From: CAZCBJ01 sp964496705
GTDB lineage: Bacteria; Chloroflexota; Anaerolineae; Anaerolineales; Anaerolineaceae
Length of the DNA stretch: 31,130 nucleotides
Reading direction: 5' to 3'
NCBI GenBank assembly: GCA_964496705.1
Contig: CAZCBJ010000021.1
Coordinates: forward strand, 1-31,130
Shown: piece by piece, positions 1 through 7,360 of the stretch
How positions within the stretch are numbered: the first letter of the stretch is position 1
Layout of the letters: each line of letters opens with the position of its first letter
Notes under the pieces: model-generated
Told to the model about the DNA's origin: nothing
Database searches by the model: none
The model's input: the letters and a program-made list of their open reading frames with translations, nothing else
Program-made: the position numbers and the translations under genes

Positions 1-828
1 GTAGGGGAGCACATCCAGTTGTTGGCCGGTGTTGCCCAATTCTGGATATGCCGCAATAGCCGCACGGGCATGTCCGGGCATCTCAATTTCGGGCACAACG
101 TTGATGAAACGGGCTTTGGCATACGCTACGATCTCACGGATATCATCCTGGGTGTAGAACCCGCCGTGGCGAATGCCGTCGTACACCTTGGGATTTTCCG
201 GATAGCGCCAATCCTGCAGCCCGACGAGCGTCTCCTTGCGCCAGGCGCCCACCTCGGTCAGGCGTGGATATTTTTTGATTTCAATCCGCCAGCCCTGGTC
301 TTCGGTCAGGTGCCAGTGAAAAGAGTTCATCTTGTGCAACGCCAGCAAGTCCAGGATTTTCTTGATGAATTCCTTGGGCATGAAATGGCGGCAGGTATCC
401 AGCATCATGCCGCGCCAGCCCAGACGCGGATAATCCTCAATCTCCACGCATGGGATGCTCCAATCAACCCCCTGCACGGGCGCCTGGCGAAAGATCTGCA
501 CCGGCAGCAGTTGACGCAGGGATTGGAGCGCATAAAACAGGCCAGCCGGAGCCGGAGCCAGCGCCTGGATACGCTGAGGAGTGACACTGAGACGATAACC
601 CTCCGGGCCAATCGCCTCCAGCAACTCTGCTTCCAGGGTAAACTCGATGCGCTTGCCTGCGGACGCAGACGCAACCGCCAACCGCCAGCCGGTGGCGGGC
701 GCCAGATATTCAGCCAGCAGGTGGGCGATGACTGCAGCTTCGCCCTCAGCGGCGATGAGCGTATCGGGTGAAAGGATAAATGACCCGGTTTTCTCTTCCA
801 TGCGAACAGGTTTGGGGATGATGAACAT
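1..828 (-). CDS. Beta-N-acetylhexosaminidase, GH20 family (5' part; gene runs off left edge)
   Basis: Predicted to release terminal N-acetylglucosamine or N-acetylgalactosamine from glycans by the substrate-assisted GH20 mechanism. The 276 codons seen cover the N-terminal GH20b-like domain (about residues 1-130) and the first strands of the catalytic barrel. Visible signatures are RGMMLDTCRHF, FHWHLTEDQGWRIE, FYTQDDIREIV and NVVPEIEMPGHARAA, all typical of the family. The catalytic Asp-Glu pair normally lies further on and falls outside the window, so activity cannot be judged. The start at 828 is supported by AAGGAG six bases upstream. No signal peptide is visible, so a cytoplasmic enzyme is suggested. 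A TATAAT lies 46 bases upstream. The family call is secure; the substrate is not. Confidence 0.93.
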   Translation of the reverse strand, partial: MFIIPKPVRMEEKTGSFILSPDTLIAAEGEAAVIAHLLAEYLAPATGWRLAVASASAGKRIEFTLEAELLEAIGPEGYRLSVTPQRIQALAPAPAGLFYALQSLRQLLPVQIFRQAPVQGVDWSIPCVEIEDYPRLGWRGMMLDTCRHFMPKEFIKKILDLLALHKMNSFHWHLTEDQGWRIEIKKYPRLTEVGAWRKETLVGLQDWRYPENPKVYDGIRHGGFYTQDDIREIVAYAKARFINVVPEIEMPGHARAAIAAYPELGNTGQQLDVLPY

Positions 829-873
829 GCTATTCTCCTTTGAAAGGGGTGGGAAATGAGATTTGCAGTGGAA

Positions 874-879
874 ATTATA
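874..879 (-). promoter_or_regulatory. Candidate -10 box for the GH20 gene
   Basis: An exact TATAAT on the minus strand, 46 bases upstream of the GH20 start. No good -35 hexamer is seen at 16-18 bases. Confidence 0.45.
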
Positions 880-969
880 TCCTGATTGCGCACATGCACA
901 GAAGAGAAATCCAAAGGAGAGGATTTGTGAACCATCGTTGTGCAGCGCCCCGAGCCGCAGTATACTTAC

Positions 970-996
970 CCTCAGCGACCGGGTTGGTCGCTGAGG
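970..996. repeat. Perfect 11-bp inverted repeat (palindromic hairpin element)
   Basis: CCTCAGCGACC pairs perfectly with GGTCGCTGAGG across the 5-base loop GGGTT. It lies between the GH20 gene and the small gene at 1024. No T-tract follows, so it is not an obvious terminator. The arm resembles the CTCAGCGACC core of dispersed palindromic repeats in many bacterial genomes, recalled rather than checked. It could also act as a 5' UTR structure for the gene at 1024. Confidence 0.6.
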
Positions 997-1023
997 CAGT
1001 TCACCACACAGGATGATCAACAG

Positions 1024-1290
1024 ATGAAACCATATTATGTGGAAGGATTGGTTCGAAAGAAGACGAAAAGCGGCAAAGGCGGTGAAGCAGAAACGGTCAG
1101 TCTGACCATCTGGGCGCAAACCGCCGAAGATGCGCTGCGCGAAGCAAGCGAACAGGTGGGGGCGGCGGAATGGCTCGAAGGACCGCGGCTGAAGAAGCAA
1201 TCCGAGGAACAACGCATGCGTAAGATGGGCGCACCAGAATTGCCCGGGCTGGATGCGAGCAAATCGTTAAGAGCCAGGAAGGACAAGTGA
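1024..1290 (+). CDS. Small hypothetical protein, 88 residues
   Basis: Function not recognised. The product is a highly charged, soluble 88-residue protein with a basic N-terminal stretch (VRKKTKSGKGG), a central strand (VSLTIWAQ), an amphipathic helix (about 32-47) and a Lys/Arg-rich tail ending RARKDK. It has no signal peptide or membrane helix. The strand followed by TAEDALREASEQVG recalls short domains in which an Ala-rich helix follows a strand, but no family can be named. I chose ATG 1024, which has a weak AGGATGATC ribosome site. The frame also opens at GTG 940, but that start would place the 970-996 hairpin inside the coding region. It could instead be a longer protein. Confidence 0.55.
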   Translation: MKPYYVEGLVRKKTKSGKGGEAETVSLTIWAQTAEDALREASEQVGAAEWLEGPRLKKQSEEQRMRKMGAPELPGLDASKSLRARKDK

Positions 1291-1325
1291 AGAGGGCTGC
1301 ATCGAAATGGGACTGGCGGAATTTG

Positions 1326-1361
1326 CGGGGCGGTACGGCGCTGATTTCCCCAGCCGCCCCG
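1326..1361. other. GC-rich inverted repeat downstream of the 1024 gene
   Basis: CGGGGCGG (1326-1333) can pair with CCGCCCCG (1354-1361) across a 20-base loop. No T-tract follows, so this is at best a weak transcript end or processing hairpin between the two small genes. Confidence 0.25.
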
Positions 1362-1387
1362 ATTCGCGCATATGAAGGATATGAAAA

Positions 1388-1416
1388 TGGAAAACACGGC
1401 TTCGAAAGGGTATAAT
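1388..1416 (+). promoter_or_regulatory. Candidate sigma-70-type promoter for the 1443 gene
   Basis: TATAAT at 1411-1416 with TGGAAA at 1388-1393, giving a 17-base spacer and four of six matches to TTGACA. It would start transcription about 20 bases before the ATG at 1443, which fits a short leader carrying the GGAGG site. Confidence 0.55.
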
Positions 1417-1442
1417 ATAGCCAGGAAGGATGGAGGCTAACC

Positions 1443-1709
1443 ATGGCAGTACACAATACTGTAGAAGAACGCGAAATTATCAAACTGATCGAGAAAATGC
1501 CGGTTGCAGACGAGCAAAAACAGACCTGGATCGCGCAGATTCGCGAGGTTGGCATGAGCGAAGATTTGGGCAAAGCCATCCAGCAGCACCTGTCCGAACA
1601 AGAAGCGACCGAGCAGAACTTTCCCAATCGGGCGCGCATGCTGCAACAATTGAGCAATCTGATTCGCTCCTGGCGGCTCGCGGCGCAGAAAAAAGTCTTC
1701 AAACGCTAG
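1443..1709 (+). CDS. Small hypothetical protein, 88 residues
   Basis: Function not recognised. It is a soluble, probably all-helical 88-residue protein (VEEREIIKLIEKM, ADEQKQTWIAQIREVG, LGKAIQQHLSEQEATEQ, ARMLQQLSNLIRSW), ending in a basic KKVFKR tail. It has no Cys motif, signal peptide or membrane helix. Start ATG 1443 follows GGATGGAGG and a TATAAT promoter, which makes this a credible gene despite its size. The next gene starts 10 bases after its stop with its own AGGAGG, so the two are probably co-transcribed. A helical adaptor or small regulator for the membrane partner is possible but only a guess. Confidence 0.7.
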   Translation: MAVHNTVEEREIIKLIEKMPVADEQKQTWIAQIREVGMSEDLGKAIQQHLSEQEATEQNFPNRARMLQQLSNLIRSWRLAAQKKVFKR

Positions 1710-1719
1710 GAGGCGGCAG

Positions 1720-2127
1720 ATGGAGAACAATCCTTCTGAACAGACGCAATGCGCAAGGCGCGACAACCCGAGCCGCATCATCTGGGCGGCTGTCCTCATC
1801 TGGGCTGGGTTGGTGTTCCTGGCCAACAACCTGAACATGCTTGACCAGCTCATCTTCCCGGCAGCCCGATGGCTGCCAGTGGAATTGCAGGTGGTCAATC
1901 CGGGCGTATGGATGGTGATCTTGACCGGCGCAGGCGTGCTGCTGCTCGTCGAATGCGGGCTTCGTCTGGTGGTGCCGGCGTGGCGCCGCCCAATCTTTGG
2001 CACGCTGATCCTGGCGATGGTCTTCATCGGCGCAGGCCTGGGCGCTGTTTTTAACATAAACATTATCTGGCCGCTGATCCTGATCGCCATCGGAGCCAGT
2101 TTTTTGCTGAGAGGTTTCGGAAAATAG
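1720..2127 (+). CDS. Four-helix membrane protein, LiaF-type transmembrane region (DUF5668-like)
   Basis: An integral membrane protein of 135 residues. Four hydrophobic helices are visible: about 19-36 (IIWAAVLIWAGLVFLANN), 65-83, 90-110 and 113-132. The last contains IIWPLILIAIGASFLLRG, the pattern of the LiaI/LiaF-like transmembrane region found in envelope-stress proteins. Unlike LiaF there is no C-terminal soluble sensing domain; only the membrane part is present. Start ATG 1720 follows AGGAGG. It sits in a probable operon with the 88-residue gene before it and lies 4 bases ahead of the ADP-ribosylglycohydrolase gene. Membrane location is secure; an envelope-stress role is inference. Confidence 0.75.
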   Translation: MENNPSEQTQCARRDNPSRIIWAAVLIWAGLVFLANNLNMLDQLIFPAARWLPVELQVVNPGVWMVILTGAGVLLLVECGLRLVVPAWRRPIFGTLILAMVFIGAGLGAVFNINIIWPLILIAIGASFLLRGFGK

Positions 2128-2131
2128 GTTT

Positions 2132-3064
2132 ATGGTGGCAGATATCTATGATCGTGCGTTCGGCTGCGCGGTAGGGGCAGCCGTTGGCGATGCTTTGGGC
2201 ATGCCGCTGGAATTCCACCTGCCCTCGCCGCCTCAACACATGGTGCGCGAGATGCTGGCGGGCCGTCTGCCGCCCGGAACATTCACCGATGACACCGAAA
2301 TGGCGCTGGCTCTGGCTGAGTCACTGCTGGAGGTGCATCCGCTGGATGGAAATAACCTGGCGGAGCATTTCATCGCCTGGTACCACGATCAACCGGCAGA
2401 CGTTGGCGTGCAAACCTCGGCGGCGCTGAGTATGCTTGCCCGCAGCCAACAATGGGAAGAGGTTGTCCGCCAGATCGAGCGCAGCATGCCCGAGCGGGCC
2501 GGCAATGGTTCGTTGATGCGCTGCTGGCCGGTGGCGCTGGTCTGGCGCCATAATCGCCAGCAGTTGGCGGCTGACAGCCTGCTGCAATCGCGCATCACCC
2601 ATCCCCACCCGGACTGCGTGGCGGCGGTGCTGTTCACCAACACCATGCTCGTCGAGCTGCTCAATGGAGCCGGCCTGACAGAAGCCTATCAGATCGCACT
2701 CCGGCAGGTGGAAATGCCCGCAGGCTTGCGCCAGACAATTCAGGATGCGCCAGCCAAATCGCGCGACGCATTGCCCAACACAGCTTTTGTGCGCCACACG
2801 CTGGAAAGCGCGCTTTGGGGCGTGCTGAACACGCACACTTTTGAGGAAGCGTTGGTTCAGGTGGTCAATCTCGGGCAGGATGCTGACACCACCGGCGCGG
2901 TGGCAGGCGCGCTGGCAGGAGCTGCCTACGGATTACAAGGCATCCCCAGCAACTGGCGCGAGCAACTGCAGGGCAAGTGGCCGCTCAGCTCAGGCAAACT
3001 GTGGAGAGAGAAAGACTTCATTGAACTAGCCATGAGGCTGGTGAGTCTGGCGAGTCAACCCTAA
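2132..3064 (+). CDS. ADP-ribosylglycohydrolase family protein (DraG/ARH-like)
   Basis: Predicted to hydrolyse ADP-ribose from modified proteins or small molecules using two magnesium ions. The 310 residues cover the whole family fold. Diagnostic motifs are GAAVGDALGMPLE near the N-terminus, FTDDTEMALAL (metal ligands T52, D53, D54), GNGSLMRCWPVAL in the middle, and NLGQDADTTGAVAGALAGAAYG (D250, D252, T253), so the metal site is complete. No signal peptide is present, so it is cytoplasmic. It starts 4 bases after the membrane protein gene, suggesting the last gene of a three-gene operon. No nitrogenase genes are nearby, so a DraG role in nitrogenase control is not suggested. The substrate is unknown. 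Confidence 0.93.
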   Translation: MVADIYDRAFGCAVGAAVGDALGMPLEFHLPSPPQHMVREMLAGRLPPGTFTDDTEMALALAESLLEVHPLDGNNLAEHFIAWYHDQPADVGVQTSAALSMLARSQQWEEVVRQIERSMPERAGNGSLMRCWPVALVWRHNRQQLAADSLLQSRITHPHPDCVAAVLFTNTMLVELLNGAGLTEAYQIALRQVEMPAGLRQTIQDAPAKSRDALPNTAFVRHTLESALWGVLNTHTFEEALVQVVNLGQDADTTGAVAGALAGAAYGLQGIPSNWREQLQGKWPLSSGKLWREKDFIELAMRLVSLASQP

Positions 3065-3086
3065 GCAGAGAAGTGAATTTCGCGCG

Positions 3087-3095
3087 TGGTATAAT
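3087..3095 (+). promoter_or_regulatory. Candidate extended -10 promoter for glgP
   Basis: TGGTATAAT forms an extended -10 (TG one base before TATAAT), about 75 bases ahead of the phosphorylase start. No clear -35 is present. The 5' leader contains a 7-bp stem, CGGCTGC (3120-3126) with GCAGCCG (3144-3150), whose role is unknown. Confidence 0.5.
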
Positions 3096-3170
3096 CGAAC
3101 GCGGTAAAAAAAGAAACAACGGCTGCCATGAGATATCCTACAAGCAGCCGCTTATTTTGAAAACAACAGG

Positions 3171-5348
3171 ATGCTCATGGAATCAATCATTCGCGATATC
3201 CCCAATCACTTCAGCCTTCCCAGGCGACTGAACCGGCTGGGACAAATCGCCTACAATTTATGGTGGGTGTGGAATCCCGAGGGGCAGCGCATGTTCTTGC
3301 AAATTGACAAGGCGCAATGGGAAAGCGCGGACCACAACCCGGTGCTTTTCCTGCACCGCGTCGAGCGGTCCAGGTTGAACGCGATGATTAATGACCGCTA
3401 TTTTCTGGATTACTACGACCGGGTGATCAACAATTTTGATGCCTACATGGCCTCCCAGGACACGTGGTTCAAACGCGCCTACCCCGGGTTGGCAGGCAAA
3501 GAAATCGCCTACTTCTCATTTGAATTCGGCCTTCACGAATGTCTGCCGGTTTACGCCGGCGGTCTGGGGGTGTTGTCCGGCGACCATTTGAAAGAAGCCA
3601 GCGACCTCGGCTTACCCCTGACCGGAGTTGGTTTCATCTACAGCCAGGGATATTTCCGCCAGAAAATCACCGAAGACGGCTGGCAGGAATCGCGCAATTT
3701 CATCATGGATTTTGGCAACGCACCGATCGTCCCATTATTCGAAGCCAACGGCAAGCCGGTGATGATCTCCGTCCCCCTACCGGGGCGGCAGGTGTTCGCC
3801 CGCGTGCATGAGGTGAGAGTGGGCCGGGTGCACCTGTACCTGCTCGATTCGAATGTCGAGGAGAACTCGCCCAGCGACCGGCAATTGACCTCACGCCTGT
3901 ACAGCAACGATCCCGAAGTGCGCATCTCACAGGAGATGCTGCTGGGGATGGGCGGGGTGCAGGCGCTGCACAGGCTGGGTCACACTCCTTCGGTCTGGCA
4001 CATGAATGAAGGTCATTCGGCTTTCATGTCTTTACAGCGCATCCGCGAGCTCATCGCTGCCGGCAGCAGTTACACCGAAGCCGCAGCCATCGTGAAACAG
4101 AGCAATGTGTTCACCACGCATACACCGGTACCGGCGGGCAACGACCAGTTCCCCACCTGGTTGGTGGACAAATTTTTTGCGCCCATTCTGCCTGAGCTGG
4201 GCTTATCCCGCGATGAGCTGATCCAACTTGGATTGCACCAGCAGACCTGGGGCGAAACCTTCAGCATGCCGGTTCTGGCGCTGCGCCTGTCGCAGCGCAG
4301 CAATGCCGTTTCAGAAATTCATGGCAACGTCTCCAAACGGATGTGGAATTTCATCTGGCCGGACAAAAAGGCCGACGATGTGCCGATTTCCTACATCACC
4401 AACGCCATTCACACCGGAACCTGGCTGGCCAGGCGAATGCGCTTATTGTTCGAGCGCTATATGGGCGCCAACTGGCTGGAACGAGTGGATGATCCAACCT
4501 TCTGGAGTCAAATCGAGAACATCCCCGACCGCGAGCTGTGGATCGTGCGTCAGCATCTCAAGCGCAAACTGGTCAACTATGCGAATGAGCGCGCCCGGCA
4601 GCAGTGGGCCACCGGCACCATGCATCCCGTTCAGGTGATCGCCGGCGGCGTGCTGATGGATCCGTATGTGCTGACCATCGGTTTTGCGCGGCGCTTTGCA
4701 ACCTACAAACGCGCCAACCTCATCTTTCACGATTACGACCGCATCCTGCGCCTGCTCAACAACCCGCAGATGCCGCTGCAGATTGTCTTCGCCGGAAAAG
4801 CCCATCCCGCCGACGAACCGGCGAAATTGCTGATCCAGCAGGTGTACCGCACGGTCAAAGACGCCAAATTCGGCGGACGGCTGGTTTTCCTGGAAGATTA
4901 CGACATGAACATTGCGCGTTATCTGGTGCAGGGCGTGGACGTCTGGCTTAACACACCCCGCCGGCCAAACGAAGCCTCCGGCACCTCCGGCATGAAGGCG
5001 GCGCTGAACGGCGTGCTCAATTTTTCGGTGTTGGACGGCTGGTGGCATGAAGGCTACAACGGTGAGAATGGCTGGGCGGTTGGCAACGATCAGGATTACC
5101 CGGACACGAACCAGCAGGATGAAGCCGATGCTGCCAGCCTGTATGACACGCTGGAGAACGAAATTCTGCCGCTGTATTACAGCGACCGCTCTGCGGATAA
5201 CATGCCCTCGGACTGGCTGGCGCGGGTGAAAGCTTCCATCAGCACACTCGCCCCCCACTTCAGCATGCGGCGTATGCTCAAAGAATACATGGATGAAATG
5301 TACGCGCCCGCCATGCAGCAGGAATCCGAGGTGAAAGTCGTAGCCTGA
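3171..5348 (+). CDS. glgP: Alpha-glucan (glycogen/maltodextrin) phosphorylase, GT35
   Basis: Catalyses phosphorolysis of alpha-1,4-glucans to glucose 1-phosphate with pyridoxal phosphate, in the cytoplasm. The 725-residue protein begins with the N-terminal region typical of the short archaeal/bacterial phosphorylase subgroup (NRLGQIAYNLWWVWNPEG). The catalytic fold follows: IAYFSFEFGLHECLPVYAGGLG, WHMNEGHSAF, TTHTPVPAGNDQF, GFARRFATYKRANL, and EASGTSGMKAALNG, in which Lys609 is the expected PLP-binding lysine. It is shorter than the roughly 800-850 residues of many bacterial enzymes but looks complete. The start is ATG 3171, with a second ATG at 3177; neither has a strong ribosome site. The next gene begins 3 bases after the stop, so an operon with the UPF0316 protein and xylulokinase is likely. 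Confidence 0.95.
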   Translation: MLMESIIRDIPNHFSLPRRLNRLGQIAYNLWWVWNPEGQRMFLQIDKAQWESADHNPVLFLHRVERSRLNAMINDRYFLDYYDRVINNFDAYMASQDTWFKRAYPGLAGKEIAYFSFEFGLHECLPVYAGGLGVLSGDHLKEASDLGLPLTGVGFIYSQGYFRQKITEDGWQESRNFIMDFGNAPIVPLFEANGKPVMISVPLPGRQVFARVHEVRVGRVHLYLLDSNVEENSPSDRQLTSRLYSNDPEVRISQEMLLGMGGVQALHRLGHTPSVWHMNEGHSAFMSLQRIRELIAAGSSYTEAAAIVKQSNVFTTHTPVPAGNDQFPTWLVDKFFAPILPELGLSRDELIQLGLHQQTWGETFSMPVLALRLSQRSNAVSEIHGNVSKRMWNFIWPDKKADDVPISYITNAIHTGTWLARRMRLLFERYMGANWLERVDDPTFWSQIENIPDRELWIVRQHLKRKLVNYANERARQQWATGTMHPVQVIAGGVLMDPYVLTIGFARRFATYKRANLIFHDYDRILRLLNNPQMPLQIVFAGKAHPADEPAKLLIQQVYRTVKDAKFGGRLVFLEDYDMNIARYLVQGVDVWLNTPRRPNEASGTSGMKAALNGVLNFSVLDGWWHEGYNGENGWAVGNDQDYPDTNQQDEADAASLYDTLENEILPLYYSDRSADNMPSDWLARVKASISTLAPHFSMRRMLKEYMDEMYAPAMQQESEVKVVA

Positions 5349-5351
5349 TCC

Positions 5352-5879
5352 ATGCCTGACCTGCACAACCCTGCTCACTGGCTGCTGCCCCTGGCGATCT
5401 TTGGTCTGCGAGTGATGGACATGTCGCTGGACACGCTGCGGGTGCTGGTGATGGTGCGCGGTAAAAAGCCGCTCGCCTGGATGGTGGGTTTTTTGCAGGC
5501 TTTCATTTTTATTCTGGCCGTGGTGGAAGTGCTAACCCACCTGGACAACTGGCTGAATGTGGTCGCTTATGCGGCCGGCTTTCCGACCGGGGTGGCGGTG
5601 GGATTATGGTTGGAAGAGCGCCTGGCAGTTGGATACACAGAAATCACCATCACCTCACCAATGCGCGGCGAACTGGTGGCTGAAAAACTGCGCAGTGAAG
5701 GGTTTGCGGTGACCGAAATCCCGGCGCGTGGGCGCAGCGGCTCGGTGACCATGCTCCAGCTTACCGTGCCGCGCAAACAGGCCGACGAGGTGGAGACGGT
5801 GGTGCTGGAGTCGGATCCAGATGCGTTCATTACTGCGGATGATGTGCGCCCGGTGCGGCGCGGATTCTGGCGGGCATGA
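5352..5879 (+). CDS. UPF0316 membrane protein (DUF5698 + DUF2179)
   Basis: A conserved membrane protein of unknown function, 175 residues. The N-terminal half has three hydrophobic segments (about 9-27, 37-59, 66-83) with the family patterns RVMDMSLDTLRVLVMVRGKK, LDNWLNVVAYAAGF and GVAVGLWLEERLAVGY. The C-terminal half (about 95-170) is a soluble DUF2179-type domain (VAEKLRSEGFAVTEIPARGRSGSVTML), found in several membrane proteins and thought to be a ligand-sensing module. It lies 3 bases after glgP and overlaps xylulokinase by 4 bases (ATGA), so translation is probably coupled. A link to carbohydrate use rests only on this context. Confidence 0.9.
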   Translation: MPDLHNPAHWLLPLAIFGLRVMDMSLDTLRVLVMVRGKKPLAWMVGFLQAFIFILAVVEVLTHLDNWLNVVAYAAGFPTGVAVGLWLEERLAVGYTEITITSPMRGELVAEKLRSEGFAVTEIPARGRSGSVTMLQLTVPRKQADEVETVVLESDPDAFITADDVRPVRRGFWRA

Positions 5880-7360
5880 TGCGCGTTCTGGCCGGCCTGG
5901 ATATCGGCACCTCCAGCGCCAAAGCGGTTTTGATGGACGAACACGGTCAAACGCTGGGATGGTCGGCGCAGGAGGTTGCCCTCCTATCGCCAAAGCCCGG
6001 CTGGGCCGAACAAGAAGCAGGCAGCTGGCTGGAAGCGGCAGCCCTCTCATTAAGAACGGCGATGCACACCGGCGGAGTGGATGCCCGCCAGGTGGAGGCT
6101 ATCGGACTGAGCGGTCAAATGCACGGTCTGGTGTGCCTGGCCGAGGACGGCGCGCGATTACGCCCGGCGATCATCTGGGCTGACCAGCGCAGCGCCGCCC
6201 AGGTCGAACGCCTGGTGGCGCACATCGGCATCCAGCGGCTGGCAGAGTGGAGCGGGAATCCACTGGCGACCGGTTTCATGCTGTCCTCATGGGTTTGGCT
6301 GCAGGAAAATGAGCCGCACATTGCCCAAAATACGCGCTGGTTGATGCTGCCGAAGGATGAAGTGCGCTACCGGCTGACCGGGCAAATTGGCTCTGAGCCG
6401 TCGGATGCATCCTCCACTTCACTGTTCGACCCGCACCGCACCGCCTGGAGCGCACCGTTGCTGCAATGGGCGGGGCTTTCTCCAGCCCAGATGCCGCCCA
6501 TCTTCGCTTCCAGCCAGCCCGCCGGCAAATTGCTGCCCGAAATGGCGCAGGCTTGCGGATTGCGGCCGGGCATCCCGGTGGTGCACGGCTGCAGCGACCA
6601 GGCCGCTCAGGCGCTGAGCCAGGGGGTGATCCGCCCTGGCAGCGTGTCCTGCACCATCGGCACCGGCGGTCAGTTGTTCGCCCCGCTGGACAGGCCGGTG
6701 CATGATCCTGACCTGCGTCTGCACCTTTTCTGCCATGCGCTGCCGGACTGCTGGCACCTCGAAGCGGCCATCCTCTCCGCCGGGTTGGCGCTGCGCTGGC
6801 TGCGCGACCAACTCTGGCAGGGCAGCACCTACCAGCAGTTGGCTGACCAGGCCAGCCAGGTGGAAGCGGCCAACGAAGGGCTGTTCTTCCTGCCTCACCT
6901 GGTGGGCGAACGCACCCCGCACATGGATCCAGCCGCGCGGGCGGCTTTTCTCGGTCTGACGCTGCGCCACCAGCGGCCCCACCTGGTGCGCGCGGTGATG
7001 GAAGGCGTGGTGTTCGCGCTGCGCCAGGGGCTGGAGCTGATGATCGAGCTGGGCACACCGGTCGAGGAAATGGTGGCTTCGGGCGGCGCAACGCAGCATC
7101 CGCTGTGGCTGCAACTGCAGGCGGATATTTTTAACCGGGCGATATTTCCCTCCCCGGGCGGGGAAGGCGCTGCACGCGGCGCAGCCATGCTGGCCGGTGT
7201 GGGCGCGGGGGTGTTTCAAGACGCCGCGCAGGCCGTACGCCAGACGGTTGCAGCGCCGGAAAAACCCGTTCTGCCAAATCTTCAACGCGTAGAGATGTAC
7301 GCGCAAACCTACGAACAGTACCGCCGCTGGTATCCTGCGCTTAAGTCAGCCAGGCTTTAA
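5876..7360 (+). CDS. xylB: Xylulokinase (FGGY carbohydrate kinase)
   Basis: Phosphorylates D-xylulose to xylulose 5-phosphate with ATP, feeding the pentose phosphate pathway. The 494 residues match full-length FGGY kinases. The N-terminal phosphate loop LAGLDIGTSSAKAVL, the xylulokinase-type sugar-binding motif SGQMHGLV (79-86), WADQR (101-105), and GCSDQAAQAL with Asp241 as the expected catalytic base are all present. The C-terminal ATP site includes ASGGATQHPLWLQLQADIF. The start overlaps the upstream stop by 4 bases (ATGATG). The stop overlaps the convergent nfeD stop by 4 bases. Other FGGY substrates such as L-fuculose cannot be excluded, since fucI lies in the same window, but the SGQMHG pattern favours xylulose. 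Confidence 0.9.
   Translation: MMRVLAGLDIGTSSAKAVLMDEHGQTLGWSAQEVALLSPKPGWAEQEAGSWLEAAALSLRTAMHTGGVDARQVEAIGLSGQMHGLVCLAEDGARLRPAIIWADQRSAAQVERLVAHIGIQRLAEWSGNPLATGFMLSSWVWLQENEPHIAQNTRWLMLPKDEVRYRLTGQIGSEPSDASSTSLFDPHRTAWSAPLLQWAGLSPAQMPPIFASSQPAGKLLPEMAQACGLRPGIPVVHGCSDQAAQALSQGVIRPGSVSCTIGTGGQLFAPLDRPVHDPDLRLHLFCHALPDCWHLEAAILSAGLALRWLRDQLWQGSTYQQLADQASQVEAANEGLFFLPHLVGERTPHMDPAARAAFLGLTLRHQRPHLVRAVMEGVVFALRQGLELMIELGTPVEEMVASGGATQHPLWLQLQADIFNRAIFPSPGGEGAARGAAMLAGVGAGVFQDAAQAVRQTVAAPEKPVLPNLQRVEMYAQTYEQYRRWYPALKSARL

Noticed and set aside
2132..3064. Nitrogenase-regulating DraG
   Set aside because: The family match is clear, but there are no nif or draT genes near it, so that specific role is not supported.
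4443..5378. Open frame of 311 codons on the minus strand opposite glucan phosphorylase
   Set aside because: Shadow frame: the plus strand encodes PLP-binding and substrate motifs throughout this stretch.
6276..7306. Two long open frames antisense to xylulokinase
   Set aside because: Both are Arg/Pro/Ala-rich shadows of a well-supported gene.
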